From the NCBI RefSeq assembly GCF_002953255.1, contig NZ_CP026498.1, positions 5,747,815 to 5,811,814 on the forward strand: 64,000 bases of DNA, written 5' to 3'. Below, piece after piece: positions 54,538 to 62,774 of this stretch (the first letter of the stretch is position 1; every line of letters begins with the position of its first letter). The notes below the pieces were generated by a model. It did no database searches and was not told the DNA's origin. It saw nothing but the letters and a program-made list of their open reading frames with translations. Made by a program: the position numbers and the translations under genes. The DNA is from Streptomyces sp. CB01881 (GTDB lineage: Bacteria > Actinomycetota > Actinomycetes > Streptomycetales > Streptomycetaceae).

Positions 54538-54984
54538 ATGGATTCCTTCCAGCATCGCCCACGCGTGACCGTGCGGACGCAACATGCCCCTTGGCGCTGC
54601 CCTCCGTACGGTGCTGGTCACGGGAGGTACTGACCCGGCGCCGGCCGAGGTGAGGCGACCAGGCGTTGAGATCGGGCGGCGTACGGCTCATCGGTGTTCA
54701 ATTGTGCGTCCACCTACCGGAGTTGGCGGACCATCCGGACCTGACCGCCGGTTGCCCGGAAGCCCTGTCGCGCCGTACGCGGGGCCTGACAGAACCCTCA
54801 CCATGCCGCACCGGGCACTGTCGACGCAATTCCCCGTTGCGTGGCGCATCTCACATTTACCGCACCGGAGTTCTCCGGACAGAAAGCACTCGATGTGATG
54901 AAAGGGACGGGGGGCCGCCCCGTCAGGAGCGGGCCCCACGCCCGGAATTGACCGTATTGTCCGACTATGTCCCGACCGGGCGGA
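54538..54984 (-). other. 447-bp region upstream of the SLT gene, possibly a structured leader
   Basis: On the minus strand two perfectly complementary 9-mers (54772-54780 and 54679-54687) enclose about 84 nt with nested complementarity (ACCGG/CCGGT). The arrangement resembles a closing stem of a structured RNA. No known riboswitch signature is complete. The phoH terminator lies at its far end. Confidence 0.35.
54906..54924 (-). terminator. Hairpin after the PIN-PhoH gene
   Basis: A 7-bp perfect stem (54906-54912 with 54918-54924, loop 5), 60 bp beyond the stop. Confidence 0.5.
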
Positions 54985-56319
54985 TCACGGCTGGATGTCC
55001 TCCAGCATCTCCGTGACCAGCGCCGCGATCGGCGAACGCTCGGACCGGGTGAGCGTGATGTGCGCGAACAGCGGATGCCCCTTCAGCTTCTCCACCACCG
55101 CCACCACGCCGTCGTACCGGCCGACCCGGAGGTTGTCCCGCTGTGCCACGTCGTGGGTGAGCACCACCCGCGAGCCCTGGCCGATCCGGGACAGCACCGT
55201 CAGCAGGACGTTGCGCTCCAGCGACTGCGCCTCGTCCACGATCACGAAGGCGTCGTGCAGCGAGCGCCCGCGGATGTGGGTCAGCGGCAGGACCTCCAGC
55301 ATCCCCCGCGAGATGACCTCCTCGATCACGTCCGGCGTGGTGACGGCGGAGAGGGTGTCGAAGACCGCCTGCGCCCAGGGGCTCATCTTCTCCGTCTCGG
55401 AGCCCGGCAGGTAGCCGAGCTCCTGGCCGCCGACCGCGTACAGCGGCCGGAAGACCATCACCTTGCGGTGCTGCCCCCGCTCCAGCACCGCCTCCAGCCC
55501 GGCACAGAGGGCCAGCGCGGACTTTCCGGTACCGGCCCGCCCGCCCATCGAGACGATGCCCACCTCCGGGTCGAGCAGCAGGTCCAGCGCGACCCGCTGC
55601 TCGGCGCTGCGCCCGCGCAGGCCGAACGCCTCGCGCTCGCCGCGCACCAGCCGGACCCTGCCGTCGCCGGTGACCCGGCCGAGCGCACGGCCCCGCTCGG
55701 AGCTGAGCACCAGTCCGGTGTGGACGGGCAGCTCGGCGACTCCCTCGATGTCCACCGCGGCGTCGTGGCCGGCCGCGAACAGCGCGTCCACGTCGTCGGC
55801 CGGGACGTGCAGTTCGGACATGCCCGTCCAGCCCGAGGTGACCGCCAGCTCGGCCCGGTACTCCTCGGCGAGCAGGCCGACCGAGCTGGCCTTGATCCGC
55901 AGCGGGAGGTCCTTGGAGACGACGGTGACGTCGTACCCCTCGGCCTGAAGGTTGCGGGCGACCGCCAGGATCCGGGTGTCCGCCTCGCCGCCGCCGGCCC
56001 GGTAGCCGACCGGCAGTATCGACAGGTCGGAGTGGTTGAGCTCGACCCGGATGGTGCCGCCGAGTTCGCCGACCGGGATCGGCTCGTCGAGCCGGCCGAA
56101 CCGGATGCGGTAGTCGTCGAGCAGTCGCAGCGCCTGCCGGGCGAAGTAGCCCAGCTCCGGATGGTGCCGCTTGGCCTCCAGCTCGGTGACCACGACCACC
56201 GGCAGGACGACCTCGTGCTCCTCGAAGCGGGTCATGGCGAGCGGGTCCGCCAGGAGCACGCTGGTGTCGAGAACGTACGTGCGCCGGTCTGGTGTCCGGC
56301 GGCTCTTGGAACTGACCAC
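54985..56319 (-). CDS. PIN-PhoH fusion ATPase (YlaK/PhoH2 type)
   Basis: 444 residues. An N-terminal PIN nuclease domain at about 14-135 ([20 protein letters not shown] with the first acidic residue; [46 protein letters not shown]) is joined to a PhoH helicase-type ATPase at about 225-440 (Walker A GRAGTGKS, Walker [13 protein letters not shown]). Mycobacterial PhoH2 of the same architecture unwinds and cleaves RNA. GTG 56319 is set by GGAGG. A perfect GCGGATGAC-N5-GTCATCCGC dyad lies 13 bp upstream. No small antitoxin frame was seen before it. Confidence 0.95.
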   Translation of the reverse strand: MVSSKSRRTPDRRTYVLDTSVLLADPLAMTRFEEHEVVLPVVVVTELEAKRHHPELGYFARQALRLLDDYRIRFGRLDEPIPVGELGGTIRVELNHSDLSILPVGYRAGGGEADTRILAVARNLQAEGYDVTVVSKDLPLRIKASSVGLLAEEYRAELAVTSGWTGMSELHVPADDVDALFAAGHDAAVDIEGVAELPVHTGLVLSSERGRALGRVTGDGRVRLVRGEREAFGLRGRSAEQRVALDLLLDPEVGIVSMGGRAGTGKSALALCAGLEAVLERGQHRKVMVFRPLYAVGGQELGYLPGSETEKMSPWAQAVFDTLSAVTTPDVIEEVISRGMLEVLPLTHIRGRSLHDAFVIVDEAQSLERNVLLTVLSRIGQGSRVVLTHDVAQRDNLRVGRYDGVVAVVEKLKGHPLFAHITLTRSERSPIAALVTEMLEDIQP

Positions 56320-56694
56320 TAGGCCTCCAGGGCGGATGACCCTGCGTCATCCGCGGCAAGCCGGCCCCCGCTGCCCCGGTGGCCTCGGGGCCGGTCTGAC
56401 CGGAGTATTCCCAGGCGAGGGGCGGTGCATTCGCGTCCCCGGCGAACTGACGGATCATTGCCGGTGAACGTTTGGCCTCGCCCCGGGCCCGGGTAGGCCA
56501 GCTCCTACGGGGCAGTCGCGCGGCGGCCCGGCGAATCGGCGTCCGGCCCGATCGCACGGTGCCCCGGGCCGGCACCGCGGCGACCGGCCCGGCGGCTCCC
56601 ACGAAGGCCCGGAGGACCGGGCACGTTCAGACCGCGGTCGGGCCAGGGGTCACGCCGGGTCCGGGCCGGGGTCACACCGGAGCCGGGCCAGGGC
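56320..56694. other. 375-bp gap between the phoH and prenyltransferase genes
   Basis: It contains the dyad at 56332-56354 and ordinary GC-rich DNA. No gene with a ribosome-binding site is visible on either strand. Confidence 0.55.
56332..56354. promoter_or_regulatory. 9-bp inverted repeat upstream of the PIN-PhoH gene
   Basis: GCGGATGAC (56332-56340) and GTCATCCGC (56346-56354) are perfect inverted arms with a 5-bp spacer, 13 bp before the GTG. A possible operator or 5'-UTR hairpin occluding initiation. Confidence 0.6.
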
Positions 56695-57489
56695 TCAGAG
56701 CCCCATCCGCCGGTGCCGCTCCTCGTACGCGCGCAGCGCCCGCAGGAAGTCGACCTTGCGGAAGGCCGGCCAGTACGCCTCGCAGAAGTAGAACTCGCTG
56801 TGCGCGCTCTGCCAGAGCAGGAAACCGGAGAGCCGCTGCTCGCCCGAGGTGCGGATGACCAGGTCCGGGTCGGGCTGGCCCTTGGTGTAGAGGTGCTCTG
56901 CGATGTGCTCGACGTCGAGGATCTCGGCCAGCTTCTCGATCGACGTGCCACGCCCGGCGTGCTCCTGGAGCAGCGAGCGGACGGCGTCGGCGATCTCGTG
57001 CCGACCGCCGTAGCCGACCGCCACGTTGACGGTGATGCCCTCGATCCCGGCGGTCTCCTCGGCGGCCCGCTTGAGCACGTCCGCGGTGTGCTGCGGCAGC
57101 AGGTCCAGCGCGCCGACCGGGTTGACCTTCCAGCGGCGGGCGGCGGCCAGGCCGGTGACGGCGTCCTCGATGATGCCGAGCAGCGGGACCAGCTCGTCGG
57201 CCGGCCGGGAGAGGTTGTCGGTGGAGAGCATCCAGAGCGTGACGACCTTGACGTGCGTCTCGTCGCACCAGCCCAGGAACTCGCTGATCTTGTCGGCGCC
57301 GCGCTGGTGACCGTAGGCGGTGGAGCCGCCGGTCGCCTTGGCCCAACGGCGGTTGCCGTCGAGGATCACGCCGATGTGGTGCGGGGTGCGGGCGAGGTGG
57401 ACCTCGACCCGGCGCCCGTAGAGGCCGTACATGCCGTCCAGCAGGGTGCGCAGACCCGGCGTGCGTTCGACGACATCGCGCAGACCCAT
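56695..57489 (-). CDS. Isoprenyl transferase (cis-prenyltransferase, UppS family)
   Basis: 264-residue enzyme that condenses IPP to (Z)-polyprenyl diphosphates, precursors of the undecaprenyl carrier. Motifs: HHIGVILDGNRRWAKATG (catalytic Asp), GHQRGADKISEFLGWCDE, IRTSGEQRLSGFLLWQ and the EFYF region with WPAFRKVDF. The N-terminal extension (RDVVERTPGLRTLLDGMYGL) is of the mycobacterial Z-farnesyl synthase type, so a short-chain product is possible. A second uppS elsewhere in the genome would be usual. Confidence 0.94.
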   Translation of the reverse strand: MGLRDVVERTPGLRTLLDGMYGLYGRRVEVHLARTPHHIGVILDGNRRWAKATGGSTAYGHQRGADKISEFLGWCDETHVKVVTLWMLSTDNLSRPADELVPLLGIIEDAVTGLAAARRWKVNPVGALDLLPQHTADVLKRAAEETAGIEGITVNVAVGYGGRHEIADAVRSLLQEHAGRGTSIEKLAEILDVEHIAEHLYTKGQPDPDLVIRTSGEQRLSGFLLWQSAHSEFYFCEAYWPAFRKVDFLRALRAYEERHRRMGL

Positions 57490-57699
57490 GGTTTTCGGCC
57501 CCTCCGTAACTCTTCACCGGGGTGCGTCACAACCCCCGGCGCAGCCTACTCCCGCGCGGACGCGCTGGGTAAAGCCGCAGGTAGCGGTCCGGTCACGGTC
57601 CTGTGCGGAGTCTGTTGCGACCGGCGCGGCGAGGGTGGCCGGAAGGCGCCCGCCGGAACGCCGGGCGACCGCCGGGTCGACGGCTACGGAACGGTATCC

Positions 57700-57715
57700 G
57701 ATTCCTTAAGGAATC
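57700..57715. promoter_or_regulatory. Perfect 16-bp palindrome GATTCCTTAAGGAATC
   Basis: The low-GC centre TTAA is exceptional in this DNA. Outer ACGG and CCGT bases extend an interrupted dyad. It lies between the divergent promoters. Confidence 0.65.
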
Positions 57716-57748
57716 CGTAAGCCGACGATCGATGCTTGACGACCACCA

Positions 57749-57762
57749 ATGGTCTAGTCCAG
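57749..57762 (+). promoter_or_regulatory. DasR-responsive element (dre) at the chitinase promoter
   Basis: ATGGTCTAGTCCAG; its core TGGTCTAGTCCA differs at one position from the TGGTCTAGACCA of known streptomycete chitinase promoters bound by DasR. TTGACG (57736-57741) just upstream is a plausible -35. Repression by DasR with relief by glucosamine-6-phosphate is the expected control. Confidence 0.75.
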
Positions 57763-57894
57763 CTTTTGACCCAGGGCGGAACAAGCACCGAACCGCCGCC
57801 CCGCCCGAGGCAGTACTGCGGACCTCCCCTCCCCCACACGCGGCCGCCGCGCCCCCCACCGCGGCGGCCGCTCCTCCCCCAGGAGCGCACCTCC

Positions 57895-59511
57895 ATGGCC
57901 CGTACGCTGAACCAGCCCGCGCACAAGCGCCGGCGCAGCACCCTTCCGGCCCTCGCCGCCGGCGCCACCGCCCTCGCCCTCGCCGGCAGCGGTCTGGCCC
58001 TCTTCGCCGGCGGCGCCAGCGCGGCCGCCGGGAACCTGGTCACCAACGGCGGCTTCGACTCCGGCTCACTGGCCGGCTGGTCGTGCACCGGCGCCGCCAC
58101 CACCGTCTCCACCCCGGTCCACTCCGGCAGCGGCGCGCTCCAGGCCGCCCCGGGCGCCGGGGACACCGCCGAGTGCACCCAGACCGTCAGCGTGCTGCCC
58201 AACACCGGCTACAGCCTGAGCGCCTGGGTCCAGGGCCCGTACGTCTACCTCGGCGCGCGCGGCACCGGCGGCACCGACCCGAGCTCGTGGTCCAACCAGA
58301 ACAGCTGGAACCAGCTCTCCTCCACCTTCACCACCGGCGCCAACGTCAGCAGCATCACGCTGTACCTGCACGGCTGGTACGGCCAGAGCGCCTACCTCGC
58401 GGACGACGTCGTGCTGAGCGGCCCGGGCGGCACCTCCACCCCGAGCCCGACCACGACGCCCACCCCCACCGCGACCGCCACGGCCACCGCCTCGCCGACC
58501 GCGACGCCGACCCCCACGGCCACCGCGACCCCGACGGCGACCGCCACCCCGACCCAGACCGCGACGCCGACCCCCACGGCCACCGCGACCAGCACCCAGC
58601 CGCCCGTCACCGGCCTGCCCAAGCACGTGGTCACCGGCTACTGGCACAACTTCGACAACGGCGCGACCGTCCAGAAGCTCGGCGACGTCCAGAGCGCGTA
58701 CGACATCATCGCGGTCTCCTTCGCCGACGCCGTGCCGACCAGGACCGGCGCGATCAGCTTCACGCTCGACCCGGCGCTCTCCAAGGCCCTCGGCGGCTAC
58801 ACCGACGCGCAGTTCCGCGCCGACGTGAACGCCAAGCGCGCGGCCGGCAAGAAGGTCATCCTCTCCATCGGCGGCCAGAACGGCGCGATCAGCGTCAACG
58901 ACGCCACCGCCGCGCAGGCCTTCGTCGACACGGCCTACGCGATCATCAAGGACTACGGCTTCGACGGCATCGACGTCGACCTGGAGAACGGCGTCAACGC
59001 GACGTACCTCGGCAACGCGCTGCACAGCCTCCAGGCCAAGATCGGCCCGAACTTCATCCTGACGATGGCCCCGGAGACCATCGGGATGTACAGCACCGCC
59101 GGTGCCTACTTCCAGCTGGCGCTGAACACCAAGGACATCCTGACCGTCGTCAACACCCAGTTCTACAACTCGGGCGGCATGAACGGCTGCGACGGCAAGG
59201 TCTACAACCAGGGCACCATCGACTTCATCACCTCGCAGGTCTGCACCCACATCCAGGGCGGCCTGCGGCCCGACCAGGTCGGCATCGGCGTCCCGGCGTC
59301 CAGCAAGGCGGCCGGCGGCGGCTACGTCTCGCCGACCGTGGTGAACAACGCGCTCGACTGCCTGGCGACCGGCAAGAACTGCGGCAGCTTCGTCCCGCCG
59401 GCCAAGTGGCCCACCATCCGCGGCGCGATGACCTGGTCCACCAACTGGGACGCCAACAACGGGAACGCGTTCTCCAACGCGGTCGGCCCGTTCGTCCACC
59501 AGATGCCGTAA
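57895..59511 (+). CDS. Secreted family-18 chitinase with carbohydrate-binding module
   Basis: 538 residues. Signal peptide (MARTLNQPAHKRRRSTLPAL, then an Ala/Leu core ending ASAAAG near 46); CBM4/9-like jelly roll at about 47-175 (NLVTNGGFDSGSLAGWSCTG, YLADDVVLSG); Thr/Pro/Ala linker at about 178-240; GH18 barrel at about 243-538. The catalytic DGIDVDLE is at 357-364 with acid E364; substrate motifs MAPETIGMY and NTQFYNSGG. It degrades chitin to chito-oligosaccharides. ATG 57895 follows AGGAG. The promoter carries a dre, so it belongs to the chitin/N-acetylglucosamine regulon. Confidence 0.97.
   Translation: MARTLNQPAHKRRRSTLPALAAGATALALAGSGLALFAGGASAAAGNLVTNGGFDSGSLAGWSCTGAATTVSTPVHSGSGALQAAPGAGDTAECTQTVSVLPNTGYSLSAWVQGPYVYLGARGTGGTDPSSWSNQNSWNQLSSTFTTGANVSSITLYLHGWYGQSAYLADDVVLSGPGGTSTPSPTTTPTPTATATATASPTATPTPTATATPTATATPTQTATPTPTATATSTQPPVTGLPKHVVTGYWHNFDNGATVQKLGDVQSAYDIIAVSFADAVPTRTGAISFTLDPALSKALGGYTDAQFRADVNAKRAAGKKVILSIGGQNGAISVNDATAAQAFVDTAYAIIKDYGFDGIDVDLENGVNATYLGNALHSLQAKIGPNFILTMAPETIGMYSTAGAYFQLALNTKDILTVVNTQFYNSGGMNGCDGKVYNQGTIDFITSQVCTHIQGGLRPDQVGIGVPASSKAAGGGYVSPTVVNNALDCLATGKNCGSFVPPAKWPTIRGAMTWSTNWDANNGNAFSNAVGPFVHQMP
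58440..58610. repeat. Imperfect repeats encoding the chitinase linker
   Basis: Degenerate short units (CCGACGCCGACC-like) encode TPTPTATAT blocks. Part of the gene; typical of Pro/Thr interdomain linkers. Confidence 0.8.
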
Positions 59512-59527
59512 CTCCCCCGGCCCGTCG

Positions 59528-59569
59528 CCGGACTCCCGCCGTCCGCCCCGGGGGCGGGCCGGAGTCCGG
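59528..59569 (+). terminator. Terminator after the chitinase gene
   Basis: A 9-bp outer stem (59528-59536 with 59561-59569) with further GC pairing inside. Confidence 0.75.
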
Positions 59570-59621
59570 TGCCGGGCCACGGCGCGGCGCCCCTTGAGGG
59601 TGGGGCCTGCGCGCCGTCGTG

Positions 59622-59656
59622 CGGGCCCGTCGTACCTGACCGGTACGGCGGGCCCG
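59622..59656 (-). terminator. Terminator after the prepilin peptidase gene
   Basis: 59622-59636 pairs with 59642-59656 (15 positions, one mismatch, loop 5), back to back with the chitinase terminator. Confidence 0.82.
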
Positions 59657-59696
59657 TTCGCGTTTCTCCATGCCCGCGCCCGCGCCCATGCCCGGC

Positions 59697-60413
59697 CTAC
59701 TGCAACAGCACCGCGGCCAGCGCGCCGAGCAGCAGGAACGGGCCCATCGGCAGTTCCAGCCCGCGCACCGGGCGCCGCCGGACCAGGGCCGCGACGGCCC
59801 TGGTCACCCCCCAGAGCCCGGCGAGCGTCATGGCCGCGAACAGCCCGGTGAAGGCGGCGGCCCAGCCGTACCGGCCGAGCAACGCGCCGAGGCCGAGCGC
59901 CAGAACGGTGTCCCCATCGCCCATCAGGCCGAACCAGGAAGGCAGTTCGAAGAGCGCGGCGGCGGCCAGCGCCACCAGCAGGCAGCGCAGCAGCACGCCC
60001 GGGCGGCCGTCCGCCAGCTCCAGCACCACCAGCAGCAGTGCCAGACCGGCCGTCAGCGTCCAACTCAGCGGGTACGGAAGCCGGTGCACCCGGGCGTCGA
60101 TGAAGCCGAGCACCACGCCGGGCCCGGCCGCCCAGAGCAGCAGCAGGGCGTCGCCCGGGTGGGCCGCACTCAGCGCCGCCGCGGCCGCGGCGGCGGTGAC
60201 CGCCTCCACCAGCCAGGCCCGCGGGCCGCCCAGCCGCTCCCGGCAGCCCGGGCAGCGCCCGGTCGGCGGCAGTCCGCGCAACTCCCGTGCGCAGGACGGA
60301 CATGCGGTGCACCACGGCTCTCCCTCGGGCACCGCGTACCGCAGCACCAGCCCGCGCAGCGCCGGCGCCACCAGCAGGCCGGCCAGCACCGCTCCGAGTA
60401 CGGCGACGACCAC
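59697..60413 (-). CDS. Prepilin peptidase (A24 family)
   Basis: 238-residue membrane aspartic protease that cleaves and methylates type IV pilin-like precursors. The N-terminal cytoplasmic loop has a four-cysteine cluster (CTACPSC and CPGC), and the two active-site aspartates are in GFIDARVHRLP and LMGDGDTVLALG; about seven helices follow the usual topology. GTG 60413 follows GGAGGGG. Tad-type flp pilin genes, its normal companions in actinobacteria, are not in the window. Confidence 0.93.
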   Translation of the reverse strand: MVVAVLGAVLAGLLVAPALRGLVLRYAVPEGEPWCTACPSCARELRGLPPTGRCPGCRERLGGPRAWLVEAVTAAAAAAALSAAHPGDALLLLWAAGPGVVLGFIDARVHRLPYPLSWTLTAGLALLLVVLELADGRPGVLLRCLLVALAAAALFELPSWFGLMGDGDTVLALGLGALLGRYGWAAAFTGLFAAMTLAGLWGVTRAVAALVRRRPVRGLELPMGPFLLLGALAAVLLQ

Positions 60414-60547
60414 AGCAACCCCTCCCGCCCCACCCGGCTTTTCCCGCCCCGGGAACCAACCCGCTATTGTCCTCGTCCGAGCCAGAGGCGGCGCCCGACC
60501 TGATCCGGGGCGCCGCATCGACGACATCATCCAACGGGGAACACATC

Positions 60548-61276
60548 TTGACGAACACCCAGAAGGTCCTGCGCGCCGGTCTCCCGGTCGCGGCGCTCGC
60601 GATGCTGCTGACGGCCTGTGGGCCGGACAACGCGGACCCGGCCGACCCGGCCGCGGCGGGCGCCGGCGGCGCGGGCACCACCGCCACGGCAGCGGCCAGC
60701 TCCGCGGCGGCGGCGACCGGCGGCACGGCCGGCACCGGCGGCGCGGCCACCGGCGGGACCGGCGCCAACCCGGCCCCCACGGCCACCACCAGCGGCAACC
60801 CGATCGGCGGCGCGAGCGGCGGCAGCGGCAAGGTCGGCTTCGCCAACCCGCTGGCGCTCACCGCGACCGGCAGCTACCAGGGCAAGACCAAGGCCGACGT
60901 GACCCCGGTCTCGGTGGTCAAGGGCACCGCGGCCGAGATCGCGCCGTTCAACTTCAAGCCGGCCGAGGTGGAGGGCAAGACCCCGTACTACGTCACCGTC
61001 TCGTTCACCAACCGCACCGGCGCCCCGCTGACCGACGAGTACTTCATGATGCGGTTCAAGGTGAACACGGACGCCAAGGCGTCCGGCATCCTGCCGGCCC
61101 CGGTCGTCATGAAGTCGATCCCGCAGTGCGACGCCGGCAAGAAGCCCGGCACCCTGCCGGACGGCCAGGCCCAGCAGCAGTGTGCGGTCTATCTCGTTCC
61201 GAACGGCACTCCGCCGCAGTTCCTCACCTTCGGCAGCGTTCTGGACACCGAGCCGCTGGTCTGGAAGGTCGGCTAA
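60548..61276 (+). CDS. Gly/Ala/Thr-rich lipoprotein of unknown function
   Basis: 242 residues from a TTG at 60548 (GGGGAA at 7 nt supports it). A lipobox LTAC (C24) ends the signal LTNTQKVLRAGLPVAALAML. A low-complexity Gly/Ala/Thr/Ser stretch (about 30-95) leads to a folded C-terminal domain with beta-type sequence (PYYVTVSFTNRTGAPLTDEY, PQCDAGKKPGTLPDGQAQQQ), containing two cysteines that may pair. It resembles streptomycete surface lipoproteins with an unknown ligand. Divergent from the prepilin peptidase gene across 134 bp. Confidence 0.85.
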   Translation: MTNTQKVLRAGLPVAALAMLLTACGPDNADPADPAAAGAGGAGTTATAAASSAAAATGGTAGTGGAATGGTGANPAPTATTSGNPIGGASGGSGKVGFANPLALTATGSYQGKTKADVTPVSVVKGTAAEIAPFNFKPAEVEGKTPYYVTVSFTNRTGAPLTDEYFMMRFKVNTDAKASGILPAPVVMKSIPQCDAGKKPGTLPDGQAQQQCAVYLVPNGTPPQFLTFGSVLDTEPLVWKVG

Positions 61277-61282
61277 GCCCCC

Positions 61283-61351
61283 CGCCTGCCGATCGAAGGC
61301 AGGCGCTGAGGGCGGTCCGGCGCGTGTCCCAGCACGCGTGCCGGACCGCCC
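61283..61351 (+). terminator. Two hairpins after the lipoprotein gene
   Basis: An 8-bp stem (61283-61290 with 61298-61305) and a 12+5-bp stem with a 2-nt bulge (61310-61351). Confidence 0.85.
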
Positions 61352-61376
61352 CGCCGTACCCCTAAAGTAGGCAGGC

Positions 61377-62591
61377 ATGCAGGTCATCCAGTCCAGCAAG
61401 CTCGCCAACGTCTGCTACGACATCCGCGGCCCGGTGCTCGACGAGGCGATGCGGCTGGAGGAGCAGGGCCACCGCATCCTGAAGCTCAACACCGGCAATC
61501 CCGCCGTGTTCGGCTTCGACGCGCCCCCCGAGATCCTCCAGGACATCCTGCGCAACCTCTCCTCCGCGCACGGGTACGGGGACTCCAAGGGCCTGCTCTC
61601 GGCCCGCCGCGCCGTGGTGATGCACTACGAGGACCGCAGCCTGCACGGTCTCACCGTCGAGGACGTCTTCCTCGGCAACGGCGTCTCCGAGCTGATCCAG
61701 CTGGCCATGACGGCCCTGCTGGACGACGGCGACGAGGTGCTCGTCCCCGCGCCGGACTACCCGCTCTGGACCGCCTCGGTCTCGCTGGCCGGCGGCACCG
61801 CCGTGCACTACCGCTGCGACGAGCAGTCCGAGTGGTACCCGGACCTCGCCGACATCGAGTCCAAGGTCACCGACCGGACCACGGCGATCGTGGTGATCAA
61901 CCCGAACAACCCGACCGGCGCGGTCTACCCGCGCGAGGTCCTGGAGGGCCTGGTCGACATCGCCCGCCGGCACAAGCTCGTGGTCTACGCCGACGAGATC
62001 TACGACAAGATCCTCTACGACGACGCCGAGCACATCCCGCTGGCCACCCTGGCCCCGGACCTCTTCTGCGTCACGTTCAACGGCCTCTCCAAGGCCTACC
62101 GGGTCGCGGGCTTCCGCTCCGGCTGGATGGTGCTCTCCGGCGACCGGCAGCGCGCCCGCAGCTACATCGAGGGCCTGACCGTGCTCGCCTCGATGCGGCT
62201 CTGCGCCAACATGCCGGCCCAGCACGCCGTCGCCGCGGCGCTCGGCGGGCGGCAGTCGATCAAGGACCTCGTCCTCCCGGGCGGCCGGCTGCTGGAGTCC
62301 CGGGACACCGCGTGGCGGCTGCTCAACGACATCCCCGGGGTCAGCTGCGTCAAGCCGAAGGGCGCGCTCTACGCCTTCCCCCGGCTCGACCCGAAGGTCT
62401 ACAAGATCAAGGACGACGCCCAGATGGTGCTGGACCTGCTGCGCGCCGAGCGGATCCTGCTGGTCCAGGGGACGGGCTTCAACTGGCCCGAACCGGACCA
62501 CTTCCGCGTGGTCACCCTCCCCCGCGCGGAGGAGATCGCGGACGCCGTCACCCGCATCGGCGACTTCCTCGGCGGATACACCCAGCCCTGA
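61377..62591 (+). CDS. Class I/II aminotransferase (alanine-aminotransferase-like)
   Basis: 404-residue PLP enzyme of fold type I, similar to AlaA/YfbQ-type pyruvate transaminases. Motifs: VINPNNPTGAVYPREV, YADEIYDKI (PLP ring), NGLSKAYRVAGFRSGW with K239 as the PLP lysine, and FRVVTLPRAEEI with the substrate-binding Arg. It likely exchanges the amino group between glutamate and pyruvate or 2-oxo acids. ATG 61377 has AGG nearby. It is convergent with pckG, which together with it handles the pyruvate/oxaloacetate node. Confidence 0.93.
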   Translation: MQVIQSSKLANVCYDIRGPVLDEAMRLEEQGHRILKLNTGNPAVFGFDAPPEILQDILRNLSSAHGYGDSKGLLSARRAVVMHYEDRSLHGLTVEDVFLGNGVSELIQLAMTALLDDGDEVLVPAPDYPLWTASVSLAGGTAVHYRCDEQSEWYPDLADIESKVTDRTTAIVVINPNNPTGAVYPREVLEGLVDIARRHKLVVYADEIYDKILYDDAEHIPLATLAPDLFCVTFNGLSKAYRVAGFRSGWMVLSGDRQRARSYIEGLTVLASMRLCANMPAQHAVAAALGGRQSIKDLVLPGGRLLESRDTAWRLLNDIPGVSCVKPKGALYAFPRLDPKVYKIKDDAQMVLDLLRAERILLVQGTGFNWPEPDHFRVVTLPRAEEIADAVTRIGDFLGGYTQP

Positions 62592-62641
62592 CGGCGTTCC
62601 TCCGCGAGGGCGGCGCCGGGGCGGCCGCTCCCGGAAAAGCT

Positions 62642-62709
62642 ACGGCCGGAGTCCCGGTCCGGACGATCTCCTTGGTCGGGGAAAGATCGTCCGGCGGGGC
62701 TCCGGCCGT
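62642..62709. terminator. Bidirectional terminator between the aminotransferase gene and pckG
   Basis: A long stem-loop: 62642-62669 pairs with 62684-62709 (outer 10 bp, inner 10 bp, few mismatches, 14-nt loop). Confidence 0.85.
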
Positions 62710-62774
62710 CCTGTCGCTCGGTCGGTGCGCGATTCGTGCCACGCACCTCCGATGCACTCCGCTGAGGCTCAGGC

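Larger units (their letters stand above)
57490..57894. other. 405-bp divergent region, prenyltransferase / chitinase
   Basis: It contains the perfect palindrome at 57700-57715, a TTGACG box and the DasR-like site at 57749-57762, followed by a Pro-coding-like GC-rich leader of about 130 bp. No gene. Confidence 0.6.

Noticed and set aside
54660..54790. c-di-AMP (ydaO) or c-di-GMP-I (GEMM) riboswitch upstream of the SLT gene
   Set aside because: Short stretches such as ACTCCGGTAGGT and ACCGATG resemble GEMM, but the conserved GGGACGCAAAGCC core and the ydaO GGGGAACC motif are missing. Kept only as an unnamed candidate leader.
56320..56694. PhoAT-like antitoxin gene before the PIN-PhoH gene
   Set aside because: No frame on the minus strand in this gap has a start with a ribosome-binding site or a compact protein-like composition.
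58440..58610. Repeat array as CRISPR
   Set aside because: The units are short, in frame and encode the Thr/Pro linker of the chitinase; no spacers and no cas genes.
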